DNA from: Jiulongibacter sp966250325
Lineage (GTDB): Bacteria > Bacteroidota > Bacteroidia > Cytophagales > Spirosomataceae
Length of the DNA stretch: 64,000 nt
Assembly (NCBI GenBank): GCA_966250325.1
Contig: CBINGY010000008.1
Span: 1-64,000 of the forward strand
Direction of reading: 5' to 3'
Shown here piece after piece: positions 51,278-59,395 of the stretch (positions are counted from its first letter, which is position 1; the number at the start of each line of letters is the position of its first letter). The position numbers were made by a program, and so were the translations under genes. Under the pieces are notes generated by a model. It did not search any database and was not told where the DNA came from. It saw only the letters and a program-made list of their open reading frames with translations.

Positions 51278-52828
51278 ATGCTTAAAACGCTAGCTGTATT
51301 CGCATTATTACTTCTTCTGGTAATCTCCTGTAAACCTAAACCACCCGTATTTATTACCCGGGCACCTTCGCAGACAAGCACCACACCAAACTATGTCTAT
51401 GAGGAAATACCAGGTTCTCCTTTGGAAGAGTTCAGAGGGCTCTGGGTAGCCTCTATAGCGAACATCGACTGGCCAAGTAGGCGTGGTTTGAGTTCTGAGA
51501 ACCAGCAATCTGAATTTAGAAATCTGGCAGAAACAGCCAGATCCACCGGAATAAACGCCTTGCTGGTTCAGGTGAGGGCCGCCTCTGATGCCTTTTATGC
51601 CAAAGGAAATGAACCCTGGGCAGAATGGCTCATGGGCGAGCAGGGGCTCCCACCTTCTCCTCCTTATGACCCCCTGGAGTTTATGATTTCTGAGACACAT
51701 GGCCGAGGTATGGAATTTCATGCCTGGCTGAATTTGAACCGTGGTCGTCACAAAAATGCTACATCTGTAATACCGGGTCACCTTATTTATACCAAACCTG
51801 AATGGTTTCTTAAATACGACGGATATACGTTGTACAATTTCGGCTTACCAGAGGTAAGGGATTACATTGCCTCGGTGGTTGTTAATATTGTTCGGAATTA
51901 CGATGTGGATGGCATCCATTTTGACGACTATTTCTATCCCTATAAAGTTGCGGGTGAAGAACTTAACGATCGCGACACTTTCAGAAAATATTCAGCTGGA
52001 TTTAAAACTATTGAAGATTGGCGGAGAAACAATATTGATTTACTCATCAGGCAGATTGCCAAAGAAATCAAGAAGGAAAAGTCCTGGGTGGTATTTGGAA
52101 TAAGCCCGTTTGGAGTCTGGAGAAATAAAAGCGATTCGCCTGAGGGATCGGCAACCCGTGGGGGCCAGCCATCCTATGATTATATGTTTGCTGATACCAG
52201 GAAATGGGCCAGAGAAGGTTGGATCGATTACATCACCCCTCAGATTTATTTTCCTTTCGAGCATAAACTGGTTCCATATGGGGTCCTTACCGATTGGTGG
52301 GCAAAAAACGCAGGGAATACCCGGCTATATATCGGTCATGGAATTTACAGGGTTGACCAAAACTCTGATCTTGATGCCTGGAAAGACCCTAACCAGATAC
52401 CGCGTCAAATTGAATACAACCGCCTCTCTCACAGGGTAGATGGCAGTATTTTTTATTCTTCCAACGCCCTCTATAAAAACCGTCTTGGACTCACTGATTC
52501 TTTAAAACAACTCTTTCAGTTTCCCGCTCTTACTCCTGAAATCAAATCCATTGCTACTTCCCATTCCTCTGCTGCCACAGGCCTGCGGATAACTAAAAAC
52601 AGTTCAGGATACGTTCTTGGATGGAATTCACCGCAAAATTCCCTGAACCTTGTGTATTTTTTCGAAGAAGGGCAAAATATAAATCTTGGAGACCCGGCAA
52701 ACCTACTGGCTATAACCCCTCAAAGTTCAATTAGCTGGGCCAACGAGTCAAAAGGAATTTTTGCAATAATTATTCGAGAACGGGGAAAAATGAAAAGCAA
52801 ACCAGCTTTTCTTCGTACCCATCCCTGA
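51278..52828 (+). CDS. Family 10-like glycosylhydrolase lipoprotein (GHL10)
   Basis: A 516-residue lipoprotein: leader MLKTLAVFALLLLLVISCKP with lipobox (LVISC). The GHL10 (DUF187) domain runs from about 48 to 400: EEFRGLWVASIANIDWPSR, LLVQVRAASDAFY, YDPLEFMISETHGRGMEFHA, DVDGIHFDDYFYPY and WIDYITPQIYFPFEH. Members such as YngK and DigH cleave glycosidic bonds in denuded peptidoglycan or related polymers. About 100 residues follow the barrel with a fibronectin-like fold (LVYFFEEGQNINLGDPANL). The product is probably an outer-membrane lipoprotein acting on peptidoglycan. A hairpin at 52940-52977 lies 111 bp downstream. Confidence 0.88.
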   Translation: MLKTLAVFALLLLLVISCKPKPPVFITRAPSQTSTTPNYVYEEIPGSPLEEFRGLWVASIANIDWPSRRGLSSENQQSEFRNLAETARSTGINALLVQVRAASDAFYAKGNEPWAEWLMGEQGLPPSPPYDPLEFMISETHGRGMEFHAWLNLNRGRHKNATSVIPGHLIYTKPEWFLKYDGYTLYNFGLPEVRDYIASVVVNIVRNYDVDGIHFDDYFYPYKVAGEELNDRDTFRKYSAGFKTIEDWRRNNIDLLIRQIAKEIKKEKSWVVFGISPFGVWRNKSDSPEGSATRGGQPSYDYMFADTRKWAREGWIDYITPQIYFPFEHKLVPYGVLTDWWAKNAGNTRLYIGHGIYRVDQNSDLDAWKDPNQIPRQIEYNRLSHRVDGSIFYSSNALYKNRLGLTDSLKQLFQFPALTPEIKSIATSHSSAATGLRITKNSSGYVLGWNSPQNSLNLVYFFEEGQNINLGDPANLLAITPQSSISWANESKGIFAIIIRERGKMKSKPAFLRTHP

Positions 52829-52939
52829 AAATCAAGCTAATAATTGTTTCGTCCAAACATACGTTAACAGGTTTTGTCTTAATTTTTCAATGAAATAGGA
52901 AGACATTAAACTGGCAAGCCCATCTCTTTCGTGAGGCAA

Positions 52940-52977
52940 AAAGGGATGACGGAGATAGTAGTACCCGGCATCCCTTT
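52940..52977. terminator. Hairpin, probable terminator between the GHL10 and YbjQ genes
   Basis: AAAGGGATG and CATCCCTTT form a 9-bp stem with further inner pairing (ACGG/CCGG with a bulge). Both strands end in T-rich bases. It lies 111 bp after the GHL10 stop and 35 bp past the stop of the minus-strand YbjQ gene, so it may end either or both transcripts. Confidence 0.5.
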
Positions 52978-53012
52978 AAATACTAATTGAAAAGTAATTC
53001 ACCTCCCAGGCT

Positions 53013-53336
53013 TTACTCCTGAATAATGACGGCAGTACCGGATGCCGTAACCATCAGCATTCCATTACTTTGCCCCAAAGTCTCATAATCCAGATCAATA
53101 CCCACAATCGCATTGGCCCCCAATCGTTTGGCTCGCTCGGCCATTTCCGAAATCGCCGTATTTTTTGCCTCGCTCAGTACTTTTTCGTAGGACCCAGACC
53201 TTCCGCCTACGATGTCCCTTATTCCGGCAAAGAAGTCTTTAAAAATATTGGCTCCGATGATGGTTTCTCCGGTTACAAGTCCTTTGTATTCCACTATACG
53301 TTTTCCCTCAAGCGTCGGGGTTGTAGATAAAATCAT
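53013..53336 (-). CDS. YbjQ/UPF0145 family protein
   Basis: A 107-residue protein with the YbjQ pattern: MILSTTPTLEGKRIVEYKGL, VTGETIIGANIFKDFFAGIR, DIVGGRSGSYEKVLSEAK, AKRLGANAIVGIDLDYETLG and VTASGTAV. It is a pentameric-barrel-forming family with a proposed metal-binding role but no proven function. The length is normal (105-110). A promoter-like TAGTTTTG (minus strand, 53359-53366) with a TTTC -33 element 18 bp away lies 23 bp upstream of the start. Confidence 0.93.
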   Translation of the reverse strand: MILSTTPTLEGKRIVEYKGLVTGETIIGANIFKDFFAGIRDIVGGRSGSYEKVLSEAKNTAISEMAERAKRLGANAIVGIDLDYETLGQSNGMLMVTASGTAVIIQE

Positions 53337-53358
53337 GGTAGTTCTGTTTAGTTCAAAA

Positions 53359-53388
53359 CAAAACTAGCAGCTCTTTGTTATAGAGAAA
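53359..53388 (-). promoter_or_regulatory. Bacteroidota-type promoter of the YbjQ gene
   Basis: On the minus strand TTTC (53385-53388), an 18-bp spacer and TAGTTTTG (53359-53366) match the -33/-7 consensus TTTG, 19-21 nt, TAnnTTTG, with one mismatch in the -33 box. The start codon is 23 bp downstream. Confidence 0.4.
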
Positions 53389-53453
53389 GATGAATTGGGA
53401 TAAATGGAGTAAGAACTGGTTGACACAAGGAGGATAAAGGACATACGGTAGCT

Positions 53454-54368
53454 CTACCGCATCTTACTTCTTCGAGCCAGAAAAGCCGACATCACCGGAT
53501 CAAATCCCTGATTAATATCCACTTCTATAAAGTCGATTTTGTATTGCCCGCATCGCAGCTTGAGATCGCGATAAAAGGAGGATACTGCCTCTTTATACTT
53601 TTCTCTCACCTGCGAAGGCTGAGCGTTTATTCGCTGACCACTTTCCAGATCGATGAATTCATAGGGTCTTTCTTCAAACTCAAACTCTTTCTCAGTCTTG
53701 TGGTCTGTCACATGAAAAAGTAGAATTTCATGCTTGCGATGTTTGAGGTGCTGGAGTGCAGAAAACAATTCATTGAGATCAGCCATATTTTCAAACATAT
53801 CGCTGAAGATTACCACCAACGAACGCTTGTGAATCTTATCAGCTATAAGGTGCAGAGTTTCGGCAACCGTGGTTTTTTTGTTTGGCATATGCTGGTTCAT
53901 CTGTTTTTCCAGCTCCAGATAGATCTGGTGAATATGCCCTGGGGTTGATTTCACCTGTGTCTGAACCTCAATTTCATCCGAGAAGGTAGTAAGACCCACA
54001 GCATCCCGTTGCTTTTGCATGAGGTTGGCCAGAGTAGCAGCGGCAAGACAACTAAAAACCAGTTTACCGTTAGTGTCTGCCGGATAATACATCGATGAAG
54101 ATGTGTCAATAAGCAGCTGACATCTCAGATTGGTTTCTTCTTCAAATCGTTTGGTAAACAGGCGGTCTGTTTTCCCGTATACTTTCCAGTCAATATACCG
54201 GGTACTTTCACCCGTATTATAAAGCTGGTGTTCAGCAAATTCCACAGAAAACCCGTGAAATGGAGATTTGTGTAAACCAGTTATAAAACCCTCTACCAGC
54301 TGCCTGGCCAGCAATTCCAGAGAACCATATTCCCTTACTTTTGAAAGATCGAGCTTGAGTTTATTCAT
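53454..54368 (-). CDS. DUF58 domain-containing protein (von Willebrand factor A-like fold)
   Basis: A 304-residue cytoplasmic protein. The DUF58 core shows FSVEFAEHQLYNTGESTRYI, DWKVYGKTDRLFTKRFEEET and the metal-site-like LLIDTSSSMYYP (DxSxS motif). It continues with AAATLANLMQKQRDAVGLTT and VVIFSDMFENMADLNELFSA. DUF58 proteins usually act with MoxR AAA+ ATPases in envelope or stress functions; no moxR gene is in the window. It overlaps the upstream rlpA gene by 8 nt, so the two are translationally coupled. Confidence 0.92.
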   Translation of the reverse strand: MNKLKLDLSKVREYGSLELLARQLVEGFITGLHKSPFHGFSVEFAEHQLYNTGESTRYIDWKVYGKTDRLFTKRFEEETNLRCQLLIDTSSSMYYPADTNGKLVFSCLAAATLANLMQKQRDAVGLTTFSDEIEVQTQVKSTPGHIHQIYLELEKQMNQHMPNKKTTVAETLHLIADKIHKRSLVVIFSDMFENMADLNELFSALQHLKHRKHEILLFHVTDHKTEKEFEFEERPYEFIDLESGQRINAQPSQVREKYKEAVSSFYRDLKLRCGQYKIDFIEVDINQGFDPVMSAFLARRSKMR

Positions 54369-54918
54369 TCGCTATTTGCAGGGAGTCGCTTCCGTTTTTT
54401 TCTCGGATACCAAAAATAATAGGTGCCACTGAGCTTGCATAAACCTCACCGTTTGATCCTACAATCAGGGCGTCAATATAAATTACTCCTTTTTGTTTCA
54501 TTTGGAGAGAATCTGCGGCTGCGGAGGAGAGATCGATCACCCTGCTATCACTGAAGGGGCCTCTGTCATTCACTCTTACAACTACTTTACGTCCGTTATC
54601 CCGACTGGTAACTTCAATCATCGTGTTAAACGGCAGCGTACGATGAGCACATGTAAGTTTATTTTTGTCCATTTTTTCACCGTTTGCCGTGGTTCTTCCG
54701 TGAAACTTGCTTCCGTAGTACGAAGCTCTGCCACTGAAACGTGTACCCAGCAGAGGGTTTTCTTCAAGTTCTTTCTGCAGACCATAATTAATCAGCAGAA
54801 TCCAGGTAAGTGAAACAATTAATATTCGGATCAAAATATACTTTAATTCGGTGTTCAAATTTACGGCAATACTCGTTGGGAGTTTTGAAGATAAGCAATA
54901 AATTATGTTAAAATTCAA
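54361..54918 (-). CDS. RlpA-family septal ring lytic transglycosylase-like protein
   Basis: 185 residues. An N-terminal hydrophobic segment (KYILIRILIVSLTWILLINY) acts as signal anchor after a 26-residue polar start. The DPBB domain follows: GRASYYGSKFHGRTTANGEK, LTCAHRTLPFNTMIEVTSRD, VVVRVNDRGPFSDSRVIDLS (D of NDRGP is the proposed catalytic acid). RlpA cleaves denuded glycan strands at the septum. No SPOR domain is present and no classical lipobox is visible, so this is a short version that may stay anchored by its N-terminus. Coupled to the DUF58 gene (8-nt overlap). Confidence 0.87.
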   Translation of the reverse strand: MNFNIIYCLSSKLPTSIAVNLNTELKYILIRILIVSLTWILLINYGLQKELEENPLLGTRFSGRASYYGSKFHGRTTANGEKMDKNKLTCAHRTLPFNTMIEVTSRDNGRKVVVRVNDRGPFSDSRVIDLSSAAADSLQMKQKGVIYIDALIVGSNGEVYASSVAPIIFGIREKNGSDSLQIANE

Positions 54919-54952
54919 GTATTCTTCATTGAGGTATATTTTTTTTCATTTA

Positions 54953-54983
54953 TTTTTTTTCAATCAATAAAAACCTATTTTTG
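54953..54983 (+). promoter_or_regulatory. Bacteroidota-type promoter of the DUF3276 gene
   Basis: TTTT at 54953-54956 (one mismatch to TTTG), a 19-bp A/T-rich spacer and TATTTTTG at 54976-54983. The predicted transcription start (about 54990) lies past the ATG at 54989, which is out of frame, so it supports a downstream start at GTG 55017. Confidence 0.45.
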
Positions 54984-55016
54984 GGACAATGTCAAACTCT
55001 AAACCCCTAATACAAA

Positions 55017-55376
55017 GTGCAAAGAGAAGAGAGAGAAATGATTTACTCCAAGCGAGTACGTGCAGGTAAACGCACCTATTTTTTCGATGTAAGGTCAACC
55101 AGATCCAACGATTACTATCTCACTGTAACTGAAAGCCGCCGACAGCAGAAAGATGGTGACTTCATCTATGAAAAGAGTAAGATGTTCATCTATAAGGAAG
55201 ACTTCAACAAGTTTGTAGACGCACTTCAGGAAACTGTAAACCACATTAAGCAGGAATTACTCCCCGATTTTGACTTCGACCAGTACGACCGTGAAGAAGA
55301 CGGTATCGACGATTCAGAGGCACCCGCCGAGAAAAGTGGAGAGTCTTATTCGAATACGGATCTGAAATGGGAATAA
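55017..55376 (+). CDS. DUF3276 (PUR-alpha-like) nucleic-acid-binding protein
   Basis: 119 residues. The conserved domain IYSKRVRAGKRTYFFDVRST, then NDYYLTVTESRRQQKDGDFI, then KSKMFIYKEDFNKFVDALQE matches DUF3276, a Bacteroidota family with a single PUR-alpha-like repeat that binds single-stranded DNA or RNA. The acidic C-terminal half (FDQYDREEDGIDDSEAPAEK) is typical. A GTG at 55017 gives QREEREM ahead of the core, matching the acidic leader of family members; ATG at 55038 is a possible alternative. A promoter lies 30-60 bp upstream. Confidence 0.9.
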   Translation: MQREEREMIYSKRVRAGKRTYFFDVRSTRSNDYYLTVTESRRQQKDGDFIYEKSKMFIYKEDFNKFVDALQETVNHIKQELLPDFDFDQYDREEDGIDDSEAPAEKSGESYSNTDLKWE

Positions 55377-55402
55377 AAAAAGGGCTCTAAAGCCCTTTTT
55401 TT
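55375..55402. terminator. Bidirectional Rho-independent terminator between DUF3276 and the NAD(P)-binding protein gene
   Basis: A perfect 12-bp stem (AAAAAAAGGGCT with AGCCCTTTTTTT) with a CTAA loop; the T7 tracts on both strands make it work in both directions. It overlaps the stop codon of the minus-strand gene at 55401-55403 and directly follows the DUF3276 stop. Confidence 0.93.
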
Positions 55403-56036
55403 ATGGTTTATTCATTTCATCAGAAGTGATTACATGTACGCCAGCGGGACAGTTAACCGCCCAATTGACCATCGACATGGCAACCCTCTCTCCTTCAATG
55501 GCCCTGTATCTGAGGGGAATCACAGGCTCCAAAACTTCCATTATCCGCTGACCTATAGATTCACCCAATCGTTTTTCCTTTCTGGCTCCAAGCAGTAAAG
55601 ATGGCCTGAAAATCCCGAGAGCTCTAAAAGGTAAAGATCTGAGACATTCTTCCAGTTGCCCTTTTACTCGGTTATAGAAAAAAAATGAACGGGGGTCAGA
55701 TCCCATTGCTGTCACAACTGCAAAGGAATCCGCTCCGTTTTCCGAAGCTGCACGTGCAATTCTCCAAGGATACTCGAGGTCCACTTTTTGGAAAGACTCT
55801 TTGCTTCCCGCCTTTTTAATGGTGGTGCCCAACACACAAAAAACATCGTTTACTGCAGGGAGAGTGTATTCTGCCTCATCGAAATTGAAAAGTATCTCCC
55901 GAAGTTTGGCATGGTTCAGGGAGGTGCGTCTCCTCACAAGCACATAAACCTCCTCATAGGCTTCTGAAGCCAACAAAAGTTCCAGTAAGAATTTCCCAAC
56001 CAGGCCCGAAGAACCCGCAATTAATGCTTTCCTCAT
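55401..56036 (-). CDS. NAD(P)H-binding short-chain oxidoreductase-like protein (HTATIP2-like)
   Basis: A 211-residue Rossmann protein. The N-terminal dinucleotide-binding motif is GSSGLVGKFLLELLL (GxxGxxG). Further hallmarks are VNDVFCVLGTTIKKAGS, VDLEYPWRIARAASENGAD, VTAMGSDPRSFFFYNRVKGQ and FRALGIFRPSLLLGAR. This matches the atypical SDR group that includes TIP30/HTATIP2 and semialdehyde-dehydrogenase-like proteins. The YxxxK dyad is visible as YNRVK. The substrate is not known. It is single: the WG-repeat gene upstream has its own terminator. Confidence 0.85.
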   Translation of the reverse strand: MRKALIAGSSGLVGKFLLELLLASEAYEEVYVLVRRRTSLNHAKLREILFNFDEAEYTLPAVNDVFCVLGTTIKKAGSKESFQKVDLEYPWRIARAASENGADSFAVVTAMGSDPRSFFFYNRVKGQLEECLRSLPFRALGIFRPSLLLGARKEKRLGESIGQRIMEVLEPVIPLRYRAIEGERVAMSMVNWAVNCPAGVHVITSDEMNKP

Positions 56037-56064
56037 AAGCGAATTTTACACCGAATATAACAAA

Positions 56065-56092
56065 AAAAGGCCTATCAATATGTAGGCCTTTT
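56065..56092 (-). terminator. Rho-independent terminator of the WG-repeat gene
   Basis: AAAAGGCCTA paired with TAGGCCTTTT (10-bp stem, 8-nt loop), with a T7 run and then TGTTATA on the minus strand. It lies 48 bp past the stop codon at 56141 and ends transcription before the NAD(P)-binding protein gene. Confidence 0.85.
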
Positions 56093-56140
56093 CCAACTGT
56101 CTGAACGTGATTTATCTAATATCTAATTATTACTACTCTT

Positions 56141-57361
56141 TTATTTCATACTTGCCATAATCAGCATTCCCTCGTTGAAAAGCATTTGCTTTTCATTCAC
56201 CACCACCACTACCCTTTCCGGCATAGATGAACTGTCAATGCTAAGGGCCAGTTTTTCTCCTCCCAGATTATCCAGGAAAATAAATTCGCCGTCGTTTGAA
56301 ACTGCTGCCATTCCCTCCGAAAAGCTCTCGCCAGCTTCATATATAATGGGAATAACCACACTGCCTTTCAGGTTAATGTAACCGTATTTGCCATTTTTCT
56401 TCACTAAAGCAAGTCCTTCACTGAAGTCACCTACGTAGTCATAAACAGGAGCTACCAGTTCCTTACCGTTCTCATCCATGAATCCCCACAGACTGTTACG
56501 GCTGAAAGCAAAGAAACCCTCGCTTTTCATTCTGATCTGATCATAGCCAGCTGTGGTAGTTTTACCTTTTTTATTCAGAATCCCGAATTTACCTGCCTGA
56601 ACAAACAAGGCATTTCCATCTTTATATTCAGAAACGTTTTCAAATTCATCTCCGGTAAGAGCCTTACCCTGAGTATTGATAACAAGTGTTTTTCCATTTT
56701 GACGAACGGTAGCTCTTTCTTCCTTGAAGTTCGAAACAAAATCAAACTGAAAATCGATTACTACTTTATCCTCAATGTTGATATAACCCCATTTGCCGTT
56801 GTGCATCACCGGTGCAAGCCCCTCAGTGAAGTTCAAAGCAAAATTATATTTAGCAGGCACTACCATTTCGCCCGAAGAATTAATAAATCCTGAAAGACCA
56901 TTTTGTTTAAATACGGCATATTCTCCTTCGAAGGTCATGGCAAATTCAAACTGAGCGGGAATAACCTCTTTTCCGGTTACATCCACATAACCAAACTTTC
57001 CACCCGATTTAAACAATGCTTTGTTTGAGCTGAAATTTTCAAGGTACTCGTACTGCATTTTTGTAGCAGACACCCCGTTTTTCTTGATGATGCCATAGCC
57101 TTCACCTTTTCTTACGAGGGCATAACCATTCTCAAAGTCTGCTGCATAATCGTAAATACAAGGGATCTGAAGACGGCCATCGCGATTTAGATAACCATAT
57201 TTTCCGTTGACTTTCACCCTGGCAAGGCCATCATTGAAGGAATAGCTTGCTTTCAGTGGAGACGGACCTGAAATGTTTTCTGAAGTAGGGTTTGCAAAGG
57301 CAATCACCGGCAAAGCAATTGCGAGGCAGATGAAGGTTTTAATGAGTTTAGCGGTGTTCAT
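56141..57361 (-). CDS. WG-repeat (KWG Leptospira) secreted protein
   Basis: A 406-residue exported protein: signal peptide MNTAKLIKTFICLAIALPVI-AFA. About ten WG repeats of ~43 residues follow (GLARVKVNGKYGYLNRDGRL, YALVRKGEGYGIIKKNG, ALFKSGGKFGYVDVTGKEVI, GLAPVMHNGKWGYINIEDKV and others), each with a glycine-tyrosine or tryptophan-glycine turn. Several copies have lost the aromatic residue (TLVINTQGKALTG; EFIFLDNLGGE). WG repeats are predicted beta-propeller or beta-sandwich units; their function is unknown. No anchoring tail is visible, so periplasmic or outer-surface location is likely. Single gene with a terminator. Confidence 0.9.
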   Translation of the reverse strand: MNTAKLIKTFICLAIALPVIAFANPTSENISGPSPLKASYSFNDGLARVKVNGKYGYLNRDGRLQIPCIYDYAADFENGYALVRKGEGYGIIKKNGVSATKMQYEYLENFSSNKALFKSGGKFGYVDVTGKEVIPAQFEFAMTFEGEYAVFKQNGLSGFINSSGEMVVPAKYNFALNFTEGLAPVMHNGKWGYINIEDKVVIDFQFDFVSNFKEERATVRQNGKTLVINTQGKALTGDEFENVSEYKDGNALFVQAGKFGILNKKGKTTTAGYDQIRMKSEGFFAFSRNSLWGFMDENGKELVAPVYDYVGDFSEGLALVKKNGKYGYINLKGSVVIPIIYEAGESFSEGMAAVSNDGEFIFLDNLGGEKLALSIDSSSMPERVVVVVNEKQMLFNEGMLIMASMK

Positions 57362-57530
57362 AACTTTTCTTTTTCCTGATAGTTATGAAGTTGCAAATCT
57401 CATGCCAAAACGTAGTGCACTTCCCGAAAATGTGCCGAACTCACTTTGTGTAGGTGCGAAGAAACCTGGTCAAGGTACCAACAATACTATACTCGTTGTC
57501 AAATAAATCCTTCAGGAAGATAACAAAAAA

Positions 57531-59306
57531 CTATGCCACATGATCTGCGTACTGCATTTCATACAAATTTGAATAGAATCCTCCTTTTTTAAGGAGTTGA
57601 TCGTGGGTTCCGCTTTCTACAACTGCCCCTTTATCCATGACCACAATTTTATCGGCATTTTGTATGGTACTTAGCCGGTGGGCAATAACTATGGCTGTAC
57701 GTCCTTTCATAAGTTTCTCAATGGCTTTCTGAATAAGTTCCTCTGATTCGGAGTCAATGGATGAGGTAGCTTCATCCAGGATTATAATGTGCGGATTCTG
57801 AACCATCGCCCGAACAAAAGAAAGCAATTGCCTTTGACCCACAGAAAGCGTGGCACCACGTTCCATTACATTATAATCATAATTACCTGGAAGCTGCATG
57901 ATGAAATCGTGAACCCCTACCATTTTTGCGGCTTCAATCACCTGCTCATCAGAGATACTATCATCTCCCAGAGTTATATTGTTTCTGATGGTATCTGAAT
58001 AAAGAAACACATCCTGAAGAACCATACCGACCCTGCTTCTGAGATGGGAAAGCTCAAACTCCTTGTTATTTATACCATCTATGAGGATCTCGCCTTTATT
58101 GATTTCATAGAAACGGGTGAGCAAATTTATGATTGAGCTTTTCCCTGCCCCGGTTGCCCCTACGAAAGCGAGCGTTTCACCCTGATTCACTTTAAAGGAA
58201 ATATCTTTCAGAACATAGTTTTCATCCTTGTAGGCAAACCATACGTTCTTAAATTCTACCTCTCCTTTAATCTCATCCTTTATTTTACCTGTATTGGGAA
58301 TAATCTCGTCACTATCCAGCAGCTTAATTATTCTGTCGGTGCTTACTATGCCCATCTGAAGCGTATTCACCCGATCGGCAATCATTCGTATGGGCCTGAA
58401 AAACTGGTTGATAAACATGATGAATGCGGTAATCGTACCAAAGGTGACATCCATCTGAGGGTCAATCACCTGCTTGGCTCCATACCAGACCACAAGACCA
58501 GTACCCAGTGCCGAGATTACTTCTGCCACCGGATAATAAATAGAATAATAAAGAATAGACCGAATGTTAGCATCCCGGTGATCTTTATTAATACCCAGAA
58601 ATTTTCGGTATGAAATATCCTCTGAATTGAATATCTGAACAAGACTCATTCCCGTAATCTGCTCCTGCACAAAACTATTCAGGTTTGAAACCGCGTTACG
58701 CACTTCATTAAACGACTTCTTGATTTTTTCTTTGAATACGTAGGTGCTTACCAGCATCAGCGGAATGGTACAAAGGCTGATTAGGGATAATCTCCAGTCT
58801 GTGTAAAACATCACGGCTATAATGAGCACTAGCTGAAGCACATCACCGGCAATCGCTGCAAAACCCTCGCTGAATACATTGGATAAGGTTTCAATATCTG
58901 AAATAGTACGAGTTACGAGCCGGCCAATAGGAGTCTCATCAAAAAAACGGAGTTTGAGCTCAAGAATTCTTTCGTAAAGCTGGATACGTATATCACGAAT
59001 GATATTCTGACCGAGCCATCCGGCCAAATAGGTATTCCAGAAAGCCAGCACAGATGTGAAAAAAAGTAGGGCAATCATCCCAATAAGCATTCGGGTAAGG
59101 CCTGCAAAATCGCCCTGAGCTATAGGAACATCTATCGTATATTTTATCAGAAGAGGTAATAAGGGAGACAATACTGCACTTGCAAGTATAATGATAATCA
59201 GAAGAATAAACTTCCCCCGATATGGGCCAATAAACTTTACCAGTCTGCTTAGAACTTCGCGGTCAAAAATTCGTCCACTTATCTTTTCTTCTTTCAAAAG
59301 AGCCAA
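57531..59306 (-). CDS. ABC transporter, ATP-binding and permease (MsbA/MDR-like exporter)
   Basis: 591 residues with an N-terminal six-helix membrane domain (about 20-325) and a C-terminal ATPase. Walker A GATGAGKSSIINLL lies near residue 380. The signature motif is LSVGQRQLLSF (near 486) and Walker B IIILDEATSSID, followed by the H-loop AIVIAHRLSTI. This fusion type is a homodimeric exporter of lipids or drugs (MsbA, LmrA or Sav1866-like). The substrate cannot be decided from the sequence. It is 89 bp downstream of hemL, on the same strand, so cotranscription is possible. Confidence 0.93.
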   Translation of the reverse strand: MALLKEEKISGRIFDREVLSRLVKFIGPYRGKFILLIIIILASAVLSPLLPLLIKYTIDVPIAQGDFAGLTRMLIGMIALLFFTSVLAFWNTYLAGWLGQNIIRDIRIQLYERILELKLRFFDETPIGRLVTRTISDIETLSNVFSEGFAAIAGDVLQLVLIIAVMFYTDWRLSLISLCTIPLMLVSTYVFKEKIKKSFNEVRNAVSNLNSFVQEQITGMSLVQIFNSEDISYRKFLGINKDHRDANIRSILYYSIYYPVAEVISALGTGLVVWYGAKQVIDPQMDVTFGTITAFIMFINQFFRPIRMIADRVNTLQMGIVSTDRIIKLLDSDEIIPNTGKIKDEIKGEVEFKNVWFAYKDENYVLKDISFKVNQGETLAFVGATGAGKSSIINLLTRFYEINKGEILIDGINNKEFELSHLRSRVGMVLQDVFLYSDTIRNNITLGDDSISDEQVIEAAKMVGVHDFIMQLPGNYDYNVMERGATLSVGQRQLLSFVRAMVQNPHIIILDEATSSIDSESEELIQKAIEKLMKGRTAIVIAHRLSTIQNADKIVVMDKGAVVESGTHDQLLKKGGFYSNLYEMQYADHVA

Positions 59307-59395
59307 GGTTAAATTTAATAAACCTAATAAAAGGCGTTGTCGTTCTGGTTCTTTACCTGAATCGATCTGCTATCCAATCTGAAAGACAAAACATC

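Noticed and set aside
53446..53459. Hairpin CGGTAG/CTACCG at the end of the DUF58 gene as terminator
   Set aside because: Loop of two bases and no T-run on either strand; not convincing.
54989..55016. ATG at 54989 as the start of the DUF3276 gene
   Set aside because: Not in frame with the conserved domain (28 nt from GTG 55017), and it lies at the predicted transcription start.
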